Assembly: GCF_013201665.1 (NCBI RefSeq)
Contig: NZ_CP053840.1
Span: forward strand, 806,001-870,000
Length of the DNA: 64,000 bases
DNA from: Arcobacter venerupis
GTDB taxonomy: Bacteria > Campylobacterota > Campylobacteria > Campylobacterales > Arcobacteraceae
Direction of reading: 5' to 3'
Each line of letters begins with the position of its first letter. The stretch's first letter is position 1. The position numbers and the translations under genes were made by a program. Under the pieces are notes generated by a model. That model saw nothing but the letters and a program-made list of their open reading frames with translations. It ran no database searches and was not told the DNA's origin. This document shows positions 1 through 8,579 of the stretch, piece after piece.

Positions 1-1
1 T

Positions 2-550
2 ATTGGATTACCAAAACATATTTTAGTTCCTAAAAATAAACAAAAGGGAACTTACTCTATTGGAAATACAAAAGTTTTACAACTTCAACTTGACGAGAGA
101 ACAAATAGATTAATAGCTTCAGAAAAATATGATTTATTAAAAGAGATAAAAAATTTAGAAAAAAATGCTGAGGTTGAGATTATACTTTATTCAAAAACAC
201 CACTTGGATACAAAGTTATAGTAAATAACTCTTACGATGGAATGATTTATCACACAGAGATTTTCGAAAACCTAAAAATTGGTGATAAAAAAAGAGCATA
301 TGTAAAAAATATTAGAGATGATAATAAAATAGATATTTCACTTCAAAAGATTGGTGAAAAACCATCAGGAGATAAAGTTTTTGATGTGTTAGTTCAAAAT
401 GGTGGGAAATTGAATTTCACATACAAAAGTGAAGTTGAAGATATAAACAAAGTATTTGGACTTAGTAAAAAAGCTTTCAAAGCTTCATTGACAAAACTAA
501 TAAGTGAGGATAAAATTATCCTTGAAGAAGATGGTATTAGAGTTAAATAG
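2..550 (+). CDS. CvfB-like S1 RNA-binding protein, 3' part only
   Basis: The gene is open from the window edge, so its start is missing; about 182 residues remain. The visible part reads LPKHILVPKNKQ then a region with YDGMIYHTEIF and KRAYVKNIRDDNKIDISLQK, which are typical S1/OB-fold strands, followed by a C-terminal winged-helix segment (about the last 60 residues, GDKVFDVLVQNGG to the end). This order, tandem S1 domains then wHTH, is that of the CvfB/YitL family of RNA-binding proteins implicated in post-transcriptional control. No internal start is needed: the first in-frame Met (position 242) lies inside the S1 domain and is not a real start. No terminator is obvious before tpx. Confidence 0.7.
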   Translation: MGLPKHILVPKNKQKGTYSIGNTKVLQLQLDERTNRLIASEKYDLLKEIKNLEKNAEVEIILYSKTPLGYKVIVNNSYDGMIYHTEIFENLKIGDKKRAYVKNIRDDNKIDISLQKIGEKPSGDKVFDVLVQNGGKLNFTYKSEVEDINKVFGLSKKAFKASLTKLISEDKIILEEDGIRVK

Positions 551-612
551 TAACAGATAAAATAATTACATCTTGATAGCAAACAATTAAGAGTATATTT
601 ATCCTATTTGAT

Positions 613-618
613 TATAAT
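613..618 (+). promoter_or_regulatory. -10 box of tpx
   Basis: A perfect TATAAT lies 37 bases before the tpx ATG and follows a T-rich stretch, the usual shape of a housekeeping promoter in Campylobacterota where the -35 box is poorly conserved. A GGAAAA ribosome binding site precedes the ATG. Confidence 0.5.
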
Positions 619-654
619 TTCGTATAAATTTAAATAAATTAAAGGAAAATAATA

Positions 655-1203
655 ATGGCAACAACAAAATTAAAAGGTAATGAAGTAACTTTAAGTGGTA
701 CAGAAGTAAAAGTAGGAGATATCGCTCCTGTAGTTACAGTTGTAGCAAAAGATTTATCTGATGTTCAAATTGGTGGACAAAAAGGAAAATCTCAAATCGT
801 AGTTGTAGTTCCATCTTTAGATACAGCAGTATGTGCAGCTGAAACTAGAAAATTCAACGAAGCAGCAGCAAAAATTGAAGATGCAGAAGTAATCGTAGTT
901 TCTATGGACTTACCATTTGCAATGGGAAGATTTTGTACAACTGAGGGAATCGAAAACTTAACTGTTGGTTCAGACTTCAGAGCAAAAGCTTTCGCTAAAT
1001 CTTATGGAGTTTTAATCTCTTCAGGAGCATTAGCAGGTGTTGCTTGTAGAGCAGTATTTGTAATTGATGCAAATGGAATTATTTCTTACAAAGAAATTTG
1101 TCCAGAAATTACAGAAGAGCCAAATTATGAAGCAGCATTAGCAGCAGCTAATGGTGTTGTAGCATCATCTGGTTCTTGTGGAACTGGTTGCGGTTGCCAC
1201 TAA
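655..1203 (+). CDS. tpx: Thiol peroxidase (2-Cys peroxiredoxin Tpx) with Cys-rich C-terminal tail
   Basis: Atypical 2-Cys peroxiredoxin that reduces hydrogen peroxide and alkyl hydroperoxides using thioredoxin. The peroxidatic Cys60 sits in SLDTAVC and the resolving Cys94 in GRFCTTEG, the pair expected for Tpx, and the N-terminal TLxGxEVKVGDxAP block is canonical. The protein is 182 residues against roughly 165-168 for typical Tpx. The extra length is a C-terminal tail ending GSCGTGCGCH, with three Cys and a terminal His that are not part of the peroxiredoxin fold. The gene is monocistronic: its own -10 box at 613 and a strong hairpin terminator at 1216. The tail may bind metal or act as an additional redox site; that is inference. 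Confidence 0.93.
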   Translation: MATTKLKGNEVTLSGTEVKVGDIAPVVTVVAKDLSDVQIGGQKGKSQIVVVVPSLDTAVCAAETRKFNEAAAKIEDAEVIVVSMDLPFAMGRFCTTEGIENLTVGSDFRAKAFAKSYGVLISSGALAGVACRAVFVIDANGIISYKEICPEITEEPNYEAALAAANGVVASSGSCGTGCGCH

Positions 1204-1215
1204 TCTTAAATAAAT

Positions 1216-1248
1216 AAAAGCCATCAATCTTGATGGCTTTTCCTCTTT
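1216..1248 (+). terminator. Rho-independent terminator of tpx
   Basis: Perfect 11-bp stem (1216-1226 with 1231-1241), 4-base loop, followed by a pyrimidine-rich tail. Confidence 0.85.
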
Positions 1249-1272
1249 TTGCTTTATAACTCAAATAAGTAG

Positions 1273-1278
1273 TATAAT
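1273..1278 (+). promoter_or_regulatory. -10 box of the Sel1-repeat gene
   Basis: TATAAT 36 bases before the ATG at 1314, between the tpx terminator and an AGGAG-type ribosome binding site. Confidence 0.5.
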
Positions 1279-1313
1279 GATTTCAGACTAAATTTATTAG
1301 TAGGAGTAAAATT

Positions 1314-2054
1314 ATGTTAAAAAAATTACTAAAAATCACACTGTTCTTTTTCTTTGGCTTACAAACTCTATTTGCAGCAGCTGTAAATGATGGATTTGTA
1401 GAATATAAAAATGGAAATAACGAACAAGCTATCGAAATATTTAAAAAAGCTTGCGAAAATGGTGCTTCTTCTGGATGTTATAATCTAGGACTCATGTATT
1501 ATAATGGAACAAATGTTGAACAAGAATATTTTAAAGCAGCAGAAGCTTTCTCAAAAGCTTGTGATGGTGGACATGTTAATGCTTGTTACAACTTAGGATA
1601 TATGTATCAAAATGGTTTTGGTGTTCGACTAGATTCTAAAAAAGCATTATCTTTATATGAAAAAACTTGTGATGCTGGATTGGGAGCTTCTTGTTATAAT
1701 ATAGCAAATATGTATACCCTTGCAGATGGAGTTGAACAGGATACTTTTAAAACGGTAGAATATCTTACAAAAGCTTGTAACTTAAATCATCCAAAAGCTT
1801 GTTATAACTTGGCAGTTAGATATAATAATGCAGATGGAGTTGAAAAAAATCTTGCAAGATCGTCTTTACTTTATGAGAAATCTTGTGGTTTAGGATTTTC
1901 AAAAGCTTGTTATAATCTAGGAATCATGTATTTAGATGAAGAATATTATGTGAAAAATAATCAAAAAGCATCTGAACTTTTCAAAAAAGCTTGTGATATG
2001 AACCTTAGTGAAGCTTGTACTGCTTACGATAATTTAATTAAACAAGCAAATTAA
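1314..2054 (+). CDS. Secreted Cys-rich Sel1-repeat protein (Hcp-like)
   Basis: 246 residues with a Sec signal peptide (MLKKLLKITLFFFFGLQTLFAAA). The mature part is five to six Sel1-like repeats of about 36 residues, each with the signature ACxxGxxxxCYNLGxMYxNGxGV. In most repeats two Cys are spaced by seven residues, which is the disulfide arrangement of the Helicobacter cysteine-rich (Hcp) proteins and their Campylobacter relatives. These are periplasmic or secreted solenoid proteins; some were reported to bind beta-lactams, but no enzyme residues are visible here and the ligand is unknown. The gene stands alone with its own -10 box. Confidence 0.85.
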   Translation: MLKKLLKITLFFFFGLQTLFAAAVNDGFVEYKNGNNEQAIEIFKKACENGASSGCYNLGLMYYNGTNVEQEYFKAAEAFSKACDGGHVNACYNLGYMYQNGFGVRLDSKKALSLYEKTCDAGLGASCYNIANMYTLADGVEQDTFKTVEYLTKACNLNHPKACYNLAVRYNNADGVEKNLARSSLLYEKSCGLGFSKACYNLGIMYLDEEYYVKNNQKASELFKKACDMNLSEACTAYDNLIKQAN

Positions 2055-2097
2055 TTTGACTTGTTTGTAATCAAGGCTTTAATTTTTCATAACAGCT

Positions 2098-2126
2098 AAA
2101 ATCTCTTAAAAAATTTAGGAGATTTT
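2098..2126 (+). promoter_or_regulatory. Hairpin overlapping the nnrS ribosome binding site
   Basis: AAAATCTC (2098-2105) is perfectly complementary to GAGATTTT (2119-2126), with a 13-base A/T-rich loop. The 3' arm contains most of the AGGAG Shine-Dalgarno sequence (2117-2121) and ends directly at the ATG (2127). Folding would mask the ribosome binding site. Stability is modest, so a regulatory role is inference. Confidence 0.4.
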
Positions 2127-3320
2127 ATGTTGTTACTTTGGTATAAAAAGTTTTCTTCTCAACCACACCAACCATTTTTTACAAGTGGGATTCTATTTTT
2201 CATACTTTTTATGGTTTTATTTATTTTATCAAATTTAAATATTTTACTTTTAGATACTTCAATTTTGACTTATCATGCTTATAGTATGGTTTTTGTTATA
2301 TTTATTCAGTTCTTTTTGGGATTTTTATTTGTTGTTTTTCCACGATTTTTAGCCCAAGCTGAGATAAAAACAGAAGTTTATATGAAACAATTTTTCTTAT
2401 ATTTTATCGCTTCTTTTGGAATTCTTTTAACTTTGATTTTTTATTCTAAAATCACTTTTATATTTGAAATTATGATGTTAGTAGCTCAAATTATTAGTTT
2501 TAATTTACTTTATTCAATTCACAAAAAAAGTGCTGTAAAAATAAAAGAAGATACAAAATGGGTTTTAATTGCATTTTTGTCTGGCCTTATTTTTCATGGT
2601 TTATTTATTATTTCAAATTTAGATTTTTTTTACTCTTATGAAGTTTCAAAACTTGCTATAAATGGTGGATTTTATCTATTTATTTTTATGATAGTTTTTA
2701 CAATTTCACAAAGAATGATTCCTTTTTTTACAACTGCAAAGGCACCTGATTATAAGATAAATAAAAGTGAAAATCTTTTATTTCTAGTATTTGGTTTTTT
2801 AGTATTGAAAGTTGTTTTGCTATCTTTTGATAATGCAAAAATAAATATAATTGCAGATGTTCCTTTATTTATAATCATCACAAAAGAGTTAATAAAATGG
2901 AAACTTCCAATCTTTAAAGTTCCTTCAATTGTATGGGTTTTATATCTTGGACTTTATTGGATTCCAATAGCTTTATTAATCTCAATTATTGAGAGTTTTA
3001 TGGCATCTTATGACTCTAATATTGTTTTTGAAAAAGCTGTTATTCATACTTTGGCTTTGGGATATTTTATAACTTTACTTGTAGGTTTTGGAACGAGGGT
3101 AATTTTGGGACATTCAGGAAATATAATCCATGCAAGTAACTTTGCCACGTTTATATTTATATTTGTTCAACTGTTGACGATGCTAAGAATATTCACTTCA
3201 TTTAGTTTAAATTTCGGATTTGATTATATATTTTTGATAAATTTAACGGCAATTTTACTAATCGTTGGTTTATGTATATGGTCAAGTAAATATTTAACTA
3301 TTTTAATCAAAGGAAAATAA
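2127..3320 (+). CDS. nnrS: NnrS family membrane protein
   Basis: 397 residues with about 12 hydrophobic segments. NnrS signatures are present: the N-terminal HQPFFTSG, the central RMIPFF after a long TM, and the late HTLALGYFITLLVGFGTRVILGHSG block (described here in parts: HTLALGY, GFGTRV, LGHSG), whose His residues are the conserved heme/copper-binding candidates. NnrS proteins protect against nitric oxide stress and protect metal clusters from dinitrosyl iron complexes. The gene is followed by msrPQ, but that pair has its own -10 box. The leader hairpin at 2098-2126 could control translation. Confidence 0.85.
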   Translation: MLLLWYKKFSSQPHQPFFTSGILFFILFMVLFILSNLNILLLDTSILTYHAYSMVFVIFIQFFLGFLFVVFPRFLAQAEIKTEVYMKQFFLYFIASFGILLTLIFYSKITFIFEIMMLVAQIISFNLLYSIHKKSAVKIKEDTKWVLIAFLSGLIFHGLFIISNLDFFYSYEVSKLAINGGFYLFIFMIVFTISQRMIPFFTTAKAPDYKINKSENLLFLVFGFLVLKVVLLSFDNAKINIIADVPLFIIITKELIKWKLPIFKVPSIVWVLYLGLYWIPIALLISIIESFMASYDSNIVFEKAVIHTLALGYFITLLVGFGTRVILGHSGNIIHASNFATFIFIFVQLLTMLRIFTSFSLNFGFDYIFLINLTAILLIVGLCIWSSKYLTILIKGK

Positions 3321-3354
3321 TTTTCAACTAAACATACCCTTTACAATAAATTTC

Positions 3355-3360
3355 TATAAT
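3355..3360 (+). promoter_or_regulatory. -10 box of msrPQ
   Basis: TATAAT 26 bases before the msrP ATG, in the short gap after nnrS. Confidence 0.45.
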
Positions 3361-3385
3361 GTGGAAATTATAAAAAAGGGTATTT

Positions 3386-4345
3386 ATGAATATCATTAGA
3401 AAAAAATCTTGGGAAATTTCACAAAATGAAGTTACTCCAAAAGAACTATTTGAAAAAAGAAGAAGTTTTATAAAGTTAGGTGCTGCTTCATTGGTTGCTA
3501 GTGGAGCAATAATGGAGCTTTTGGCACAAGAAAATCTGCCAAAAATTACCCTTGATTTTATAAAAGATGAAAATAAAAACAATCTAAAATTAAATACATT
3601 TGAACAAATAACATCACACAATAATTTTTATGAATTCACTACAAATCAAAGTGCTGTAAAAGATATGGCACATACTTTAAAAACTGATAATTGGAAAATA
3701 AAAATAGATGGATTAGTTGAAAATCCAATGGAAATTGACTTAGATGATTTAAAAAAGATGTTAATGCTAGAAGAGAGAATTTATAGATTTAGATGTGTTG
3801 AGGGTTGGAGTATGGTTGTTCCTTGGAATGGTTATACACTTAGCTCTTTAATAAAAAAAGTTAAACCACTTTCAAATGCTAAATATATTAGGTTTGAAAC
3901 TTTAGTTGATTCTTCAAGTTTCCCTGACCAAGATAGAGGAGTTTTCGCAACTTTGGATTATCCTTATGTTGAAGGACTTCGAATTGATGAAGCTATGAAT
4001 GATTTATCTTTTTTAGCCATTGGGCTTTATGGGGATTTACTGCCAAAACAAAATGGTGCACCAATTAGATTAGTTACTCCTTGGAAATATGGATTTAAAT
4101 CTATAAAATCAATAGTAAAAATTTCATTTGTAGAAAAAGAGCCTTTAAATACATGGCAAAAACAAAATCCAAAAGAGTACGGTTTTTATGCAAATGTAAA
4201 TCCAAATGTTGATCATCCAAGATGGTCACAAAAAAAAGAGAGAGTTTTAGGTAGCTTTCTAAAACAAAATACATTAATGTTTAATGGTTATGAAAAAGAG
4301 GTTGCATCTTTATACAATGGAATGGATTTAAGAAAGTATTTCTAA
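3386..4345 (+). CDS. msrP: Periplasmic methionine sulfoxide reductase, molybdopterin subunit MsrP (YedY)
   Basis: 319 residues, close to the family's usual ~330. A twin-arginine signal is present ([19 protein letters not shown], about residues 23-41), so the folded molybdoenzyme would be exported by Tat. The sulfite-oxidase-fold core contains the Mo-ligand Cys137 in [10 protein letters not shown], followed by the usual PWNGYTL and the [18 protein letters not shown] block near the C terminus. MsrP repairs oxidised methionines in periplasmic proteins, taking electrons from the quinol pool through MsrQ. It overlaps msrQ at TAATG, so the two are translationally coupled. It is distinct from SoxC at 14122, which has the same fold but lies in the Sox cluster. 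Confidence 0.92.
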   Translation: MNIIRKKSWEISQNEVTPKELFEKRRSFIKLGAASLVASGAIMELLAQENLPKITLDFIKDENKNNLKLNTFEQITSHNNFYEFTTNQSAVKDMAHTLKTDNWKIKIDGLVENPMEIDLDDLKKMLMLEERIYRFRCVEGWSMVVPWNGYTLSSLIKKVKPLSNAKYIRFETLVDSSSFPDQDRGVFATLDYPYVEGLRIDEAMNDLSFLAIGLYGDLLPKQNGAPIRLVTPWKYGFKSIKSIVKISFVEKEPLNTWQKQNPKEYGFYANVNPNVDHPRWSQKKERVLGSFLKQNTLMFNGYEKEVASLYNGMDLRKYF

Positions 4346-4896
4346 TGAAACGTTTTTTAATTTATTTAATATCATTATTACCACTGTTATATTTACTTGT
4401 GCGATTATTTATATTTGAAGATGTTAGTGATCCAATAAAATATATCTATACAATTACAGGGGCAAGTGCAACTGTGATAATTTTCTTTTCTATTACACTT
4501 TCATTAATAAGAGAAAAAATAAATTTAATAAAATATAGAAAAGAAATAGGACTTTTAGGCTTTTTTTATGCACTTTTGCATCTATTAAATTTTATAGTTT
4601 TAGATGCTTCTTTTGATTTTAGTTTTATTATAAAAGAGACAGTTGATAAACCTTTTATTTATTTAGGAATGATTGCATTTTTTATAGTTTTATTTATGGC
4701 AATAACATCAACAAAAGATTTATTTAGAAAATATAATAAATATCATAAATTTGTATACTTAGCCTTAATATTAGTTACAATTCACTGGATAATGGCTCAA
4801 AAAGCTATAAGTATATTGCAGTTTATATATATTGGAATAATTTTAATAATTGGATATTACAAACTTCTACAACAAATAATAAGAAAATATAAATAA
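4345..4896 (+). CDS. msrQ: Heme-binding membrane subunit MsrQ (YedZ)
   Basis: 183 residues with about six transmembrane helices. It belongs to the ferric-reductase-like transmembrane family; His residues in FYALLHLLNF, KYHKFVYLAL and VTIHWIMA are the expected b-heme ligands. It passes electrons from the quinone pool to MsrP. Its ATG overlaps the msrP stop (TAATG), the standard msrPQ arrangement. Confidence 0.9.
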   Translation: MKRFLIYLISLLPLLYLLVRLFIFEDVSDPIKYIYTITGASATVIIFFSITLSLIREKINLIKYRKEIGLLGFFYALLHLLNFIVLDASFDFSFIIKETVDKPFIYLGMIAFFIVLFMAITSTKDLFRKYNKYHKFVYLALILVTIHWIMAQKAISILQFIYIGIILIIGYYKLLQQIIRKYK

Positions 4897-4922
4897 AAAG
4901 AGTTATTTTATTAGCTCTTTTT
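4895..4922. terminator. Bidirectional terminator between msrQ and the HD-GYP gene
   Basis: AAAAAGAG (4895-4902) pairs with CTCTTTTT (4915-4922) around a 12-base loop; T-rich on both strands. It overlaps the stop codon of the convergent HD-GYP gene. Confidence 0.65.
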
Positions 4923-7301
4923 ATTAGTTAAATATTTACTAATATCTACTTCATCAATTTGCTCATCTAATAAGAAGTTTTTTGCATATTCTTTATAAAC
5001 ACCACTTGTTAAAAATATTTCAAAAAGATCACTGTCTATATGTTCATCATCTCTCATAAATGACATAATTTTTATTGATTCACTTAAAGTTTTTGCTTTT
5101 TTATATGGTCTATCAGCTGCTGTTAATGCTTCAAAAATATCTGCAATTGCCATAATTCTAGCTGGAATTGAAATTTCAGCTTTAACTAATTTTCTAGGAT
5201 AGCCTGTTCCTATCATCGTTTCATGGTGAGAACCTGCATATTCTGGTACATTTTTTAGATTTTTTGTAAAAGGAATATTTTCGAGCATTTTGATAGTTAT
5301 AATAATATGTTCGTTAATTTTGAATCTCTCTTCTTTAGTTAATGTACCTTTTTTTATACTAAGATTATAGAACTCACCTAAATTTCTTTCATATTTTGGA
5401 ACATCCATTTTAAAGCCAAATCTTTTATATTCATCTAAATCAATTTTTCTAAATCTATAAATAATTTGTTCCGTTTTATCTTGGAGTAAATTTTCAATAA
5501 CTGGTACAAAATCTTCTTTATTTTCCATTCTTCTTAACTCTTCATGTGACAAGCCCAATCTATTATCAAAGTTCCGTAACCACGTTATTTTGGCAATTTC
5601 TTCTAATCTATCAATACTTGATTGTTCCATAAATTCGCCACCTACATTACAATTTGCTATAAATTCAAAATCTAAAGTTAGTTTTTTATATTTTTGTTTT
5701 AGTTCTTCCTCAAGTTGAGTTTTATTTTTAGGACTTTGCAATAATTGTTCGTAATATTCAATAGTTGCATCTCTATATAAAACTTCAAATCTTGTTCTTA
5801 TTTCATGAATTCTATTATAAATAGTTTCTAGTTTTGTTGCTTTATCAACAACATATTCAGGCATTACAATTTTCCCACAATCATGTAACCAAGCGGCTAT
5901 TTTGAACTCTCTCCATTGCTCTTGAGTTGAAAAATTGAATTCTGCTAGTTTTTCATTTGTAGATTCAGAAGCAACTTTTGCTAGTGAGATAGCTAATTCA
6001 GGAACTCTTTTACAATGTCCACCTGTATATGGTGATTTTGAATCTATAGCTTCTGCTAAAATTTTTATAAAAGAATCAATTAAATTAGTCTGTTCTTTTT
6101 CATATTTTTGAATAGACTTAGACATACTTATAATAGAAGTTGATAATTTATGAAACTCATATATAATTGTTTTCACAGGTTTTACATTATCATATTTATT
6201 TTGTGCAATTTCATTTGTCAAAATTTCTAATTCATTTATTGGTTTTGTAACAAATCGTTGTAATATGTAATGAATTGGAAAATAGATAATTAGAATAATG
6301 AAAAAAGAAATAATAACACTATTTATAAGAGTATTTTTAATATCCGCAGTTACTATGTCTTTTTCTACATAAGAAGCAATGTACCAGTTCTGTCCACTAT
6401 TTTTTTCTAATTTTGAAATAAAATATATATATTCTTTATTATCTTTGTCTTTTAATTCACCAGTTAATAAATTTTTTTCTATTTTTTCAAAAATGTTTGA
6501 ATATAAAGAAGATTCCATATTATCAAGATTTAAAAGTTTATCATCTTTTGTTTTTAAATTAATATTAAATGAAGTCGCGATAACACCTTTTGACTGATTA
6601 AATAAAATTAATTTTCCATTTAAAATATTGGCCTTTGTTTCTAATAACTTTGATATTTTATTTAGAGTAAAATCAGCAGCAGCAACTTTTATTTTTTGAT
6701 TATATTCATTAAAATCTCCAACAGATATTGTAATTCCTGGTTCTTTAGTTGAGTCAAAAATATATGGTTCAGACCAATAAATCTTAGAACTTTCAACTGA
6801 TTTATACCAATCTCTTTTTCTTGGGTCATATGTTGAGTTGTTTATAACAATAGATGTTGTTAAGTAGTTTTCGTTTTTATAATACCAACAATCTAAATCT
6901 CTTTTGTCTATTTTATTTATACTTCTATATGCAAAAGTTGGTTCTCTTCTTGTTTGTAAAAAATTACCATATTCATCTGCTAAAAAAACACTTGCAATAT
7001 TTTCATTTGATTTTAACTGTTCCCACATTACTTTTTCAATAATTGCTTCATTTGAAATAATGTTTGTATTATCAGTTATCTTTGATAAAACATTTAATTG
7101 TCCCACGATACTTTTTAGCGATTCCATAATTGTATTTGATAAATTATTTGTAATTTCAAAATTCTTCTCTTCTAACATTTTATAGGATTGTTCTAATCCT
7201 CGTAAATAAAAATTTGAAATTAAAAATAGTGATAACAAAAGTGTCAATGATCCAAATAGGACAAAAATACTCACCATAAAGGTATATCTATTATTTTTCA
7301 T
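4911..7301 (-). CDS. Membrane Cache-sensor HD-GYP phosphodiesterase
   Basis: 796 residues. An N-terminal TM (about 7-30) and a second TM (about 325-347) flank a ~290-residue periplasmic double-Cache sensor (WYYKNENYLTTS, RDWYKSVESSKIYWSEPY, GITISVGDF are Cache hallmarks). A HAMP-like linker follows (PINELEILTNEIAQNK), then a cytoplasmic HD-GYP domain with intact motifs: GGHCKRVPEL, the metal pair in AAWLHDCGK, GSHHETMIGTGYPR (HHE and GYP) and IADIFEALTAADRPYK. It should hydrolyse cyclic di-GMP. Unusually, about 165 residues are inserted between HDCGK and the next helix (KKGTLTKEERFKINEH). Its start overlaps the upstream binding-protein gene by 11 bases, so the two are coupled. Confidence 0.88.
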   Translation of the reverse strand: MKNNRYTFMVSIFVLFGSLTLLLSLFLISNFYLRGLEQSYKMLEEKNFEITNNLSNTIMESLKSIVGQLNVLSKITDNTNIISNEAIIEKVMWEQLKSNENIASVFLADEYGNFLQTRREPTFAYRSINKIDKRDLDCWYYKNENYLTTSIVINNSTYDPRKRDWYKSVESSKIYWSEPYIFDSTKEPGITISVGDFNEYNQKIKVAAADFTLNKISKLLETKANILNGKLILFNQSKGVIATSFNINLKTKDDKLLNLDNMESSLYSNIFEKIEKNLLTGELKDKDNKEYIYFISKLEKNSGQNWYIASYVEKDIVTADIKNTLINSVIISFFIILIIYFPIHYILQRFVTKPINELEILTNEIAQNKYDNVKPVKTIIYEFHKLSTSIISMSKSIQKYEKEQTNLIDSFIKILAEAIDSKSPYTGGHCKRVPELAISLAKVASESTNEKLAEFNFSTQEQWREFKIAAWLHDCGKIVMPEYVVDKATKLETIYNRIHEIRTRFEVLYRDATIEYYEQLLQSPKNKTQLEEELKQKYKKLTLDFEFIANCNVGGEFMEQSSIDRLEEIAKITWLRNFDNRLGLSHEELRRMENKEDFVPVIENLLQDKTEQIIYRFRKIDLDEYKRFGFKMDVPKYERNLGEFYNLSIKKGTLTKEERFKINEHIIITIKMLENIPFTKNLKNVPEYAGSHHETMIGTGYPRKLVKAEISIPARIMAIADIFEALTAADRPYKKAKTLSESIKIMSFMRDDEHIDSDLFEIFLTSGVYKEYAKNFLLDEQIDEVDISKYLTNKKS

Positions 7302-8331
7302 TTAAGTCCTTACTTTTTAAATATTCTTTTTTCAAATTTTCAAATTTCTCTAAAATATTCATATATGTATCTTCATTATTAAATAATATTTCAGAATTTA
7401 ATAGACTTTTTTCATTTGGATAAGTGACTTTATTTGATAAGTCTTTTTCGTCAAGATATCTTTTTGAAGTTTCACTAGAAATAGCATATCCAGTTGTATT
7501 TCCAATTTTTGCAGAATTTTTATCATCAATAATAAAATCAATAAATTTATAAGCTAAATCTTTATTTTTTGAATCTTTTAAAATAACCATTCCATCTGCC
7601 CACTTTAAAGCACCTTCTTTAGGATAAATAAATTCAAAATCTTTAGAATTGTCAAGTATTAATTTAGCATCACCACTAAATGCCATTCCAACAGCAAAAT
7701 TATTTGTAATAAAATATGTAATTGCATTTGCTGAACTTATATCTTTAATATTTGGGATTAATTCTTTTAATTTTTCATTGGCTTTATTTATTTCTTGCTC
7801 ATTTGTACTATTTGCACTATAACCTAGAGATTTTAAGGTGATTCCAATTACATCGGCTGGTTCATTTGATAATAAAATTGAATTTTTGAATTCATCTCTC
7901 CATAAATCATCCCATTTTTCAATAGGTTCTTTTACAAGTTTTTTGTTGTAAATTAAACCAACTGTTCCCCATAAATAAGGAATTGTATATTCAAAAGAGT
8001 TTATGAAGGTACTTCGTAAAAAATTTTGATTTATATTTGAATAGTTTTTTAAGTTGTTTGGATTTAGTTTTTCTAATTTATTGAGTTTTTTTAGTTTAGT
8101 AATATAATTTGAAGAAACAATGAGTAAATCATAATCATTTTTTTTATTTATTTTTGTATATATTTCTTCATTTACTTCATGAATATCATATACAATTTTT
8201 ATATTATTCTCATAAGCGAAATCTTTTAATAATTCCACATCAATATAATCAATGAAATTAGAGATTTTTAAAATTCTTTGTTGAGCAAATAAAGAAGTAA
8301 TCATAATGATAATGCAAAATATATGTTTCAT
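7291..8331 (-). CDS. PotD/NspS-like periplasmic solute-binding protein
   Basis: 346 residues with a Sec signal peptide (MKHIFCIIIMITSLFAQ). It has the type II periplasmic binding fold of polyamine-binding PotD: ISNFIDYID at the start, the YDLLIVSSNYI strand, then IPYLWGTVGLIYNKK, WDDLW and KWADGMVILKDSKN with a C-terminal helical hinge. No ABC permease or ATPase gene adjoins it. Instead its 3' end overlaps a Cache/HD-GYP enzyme, as a sensory partner would. The Vibrio NspS-MbaA pair (polyamine-binding protein controlling a c-di-GMP enzyme) is a known precedent. Ligand identity is inference. Confidence 0.82.
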   Translation of the reverse strand: MKHIFCIIIMITSLFAQQRILKISNFIDYIDVELLKDFAYENNIKIVYDIHEVNEEIYTKINKKNDYDLLIVSSNYITKLKKLNKLEKLNPNNLKNYSNINQNFLRSTFINSFEYTIPYLWGTVGLIYNKKLVKEPIEKWDDLWRDEFKNSILLSNEPADVIGITLKSLGYSANSTNEQEINKANEKLKELIPNIKDISSANAITYFITNNFAVGMAFSGDAKLILDNSKDFEFIYPKEGALKWADGMVILKDSKNKDLAYKFIDFIIDDKNSAKIGNTTGYAISSETSKRYLDEKDLSNKVTYPNEKSLLNSEILFNNEDTYMNILEKFENLKKEYLKSKDLNEK

Positions 8332-8495
8332 AGTAGCTCTTTAAAACTTAAGATAAATAATTGCAAATAAACTAATTAATAATAGCATACTATTGAATGA
8401 ACTAATAAAATATTTATAAAATTAATTTTGATTTTTTAGGTGATTATTTTATTGAGCTTGATAAAAACTACTCAATAATATAAATCATTTGAAAT

Positions 8496-8512
8496 TGGTT
8501 ATTATTTAACCA
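8496..8512. promoter_or_regulatory. Inverted repeat in the amt upstream region
   Basis: TGGTTA (8496-8501) and TAACCA (8507-8512) form a perfect 6-bp inverted repeat with a 5-base spacer about 70 bases before the amt ATG. It could be an operator for the nitrogen regulon. The rest of the 248-base gap (8332-8579) is A/T-rich, and I see no convincing sigma-54 promoter. Confidence 0.3.
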
Positions 8513-8579
8513 GTTGTATTGTATTCTTTTGTAAGAAAACATGGTAAATTTCTTTATATACAAAAACAAAGGATAATGA

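Noticed and set aside
3328-3621. 97-residue minus-strand frame over msrP
   Set aside because: Shadow of the Tat signal region of msrP; no ribosome binding site.
8332-8579. Sigma-54/NtrC promoter for amt
   Set aside because: No TGGCAC-N5-TTGC-type element found; only a weak inverted repeat is reported.
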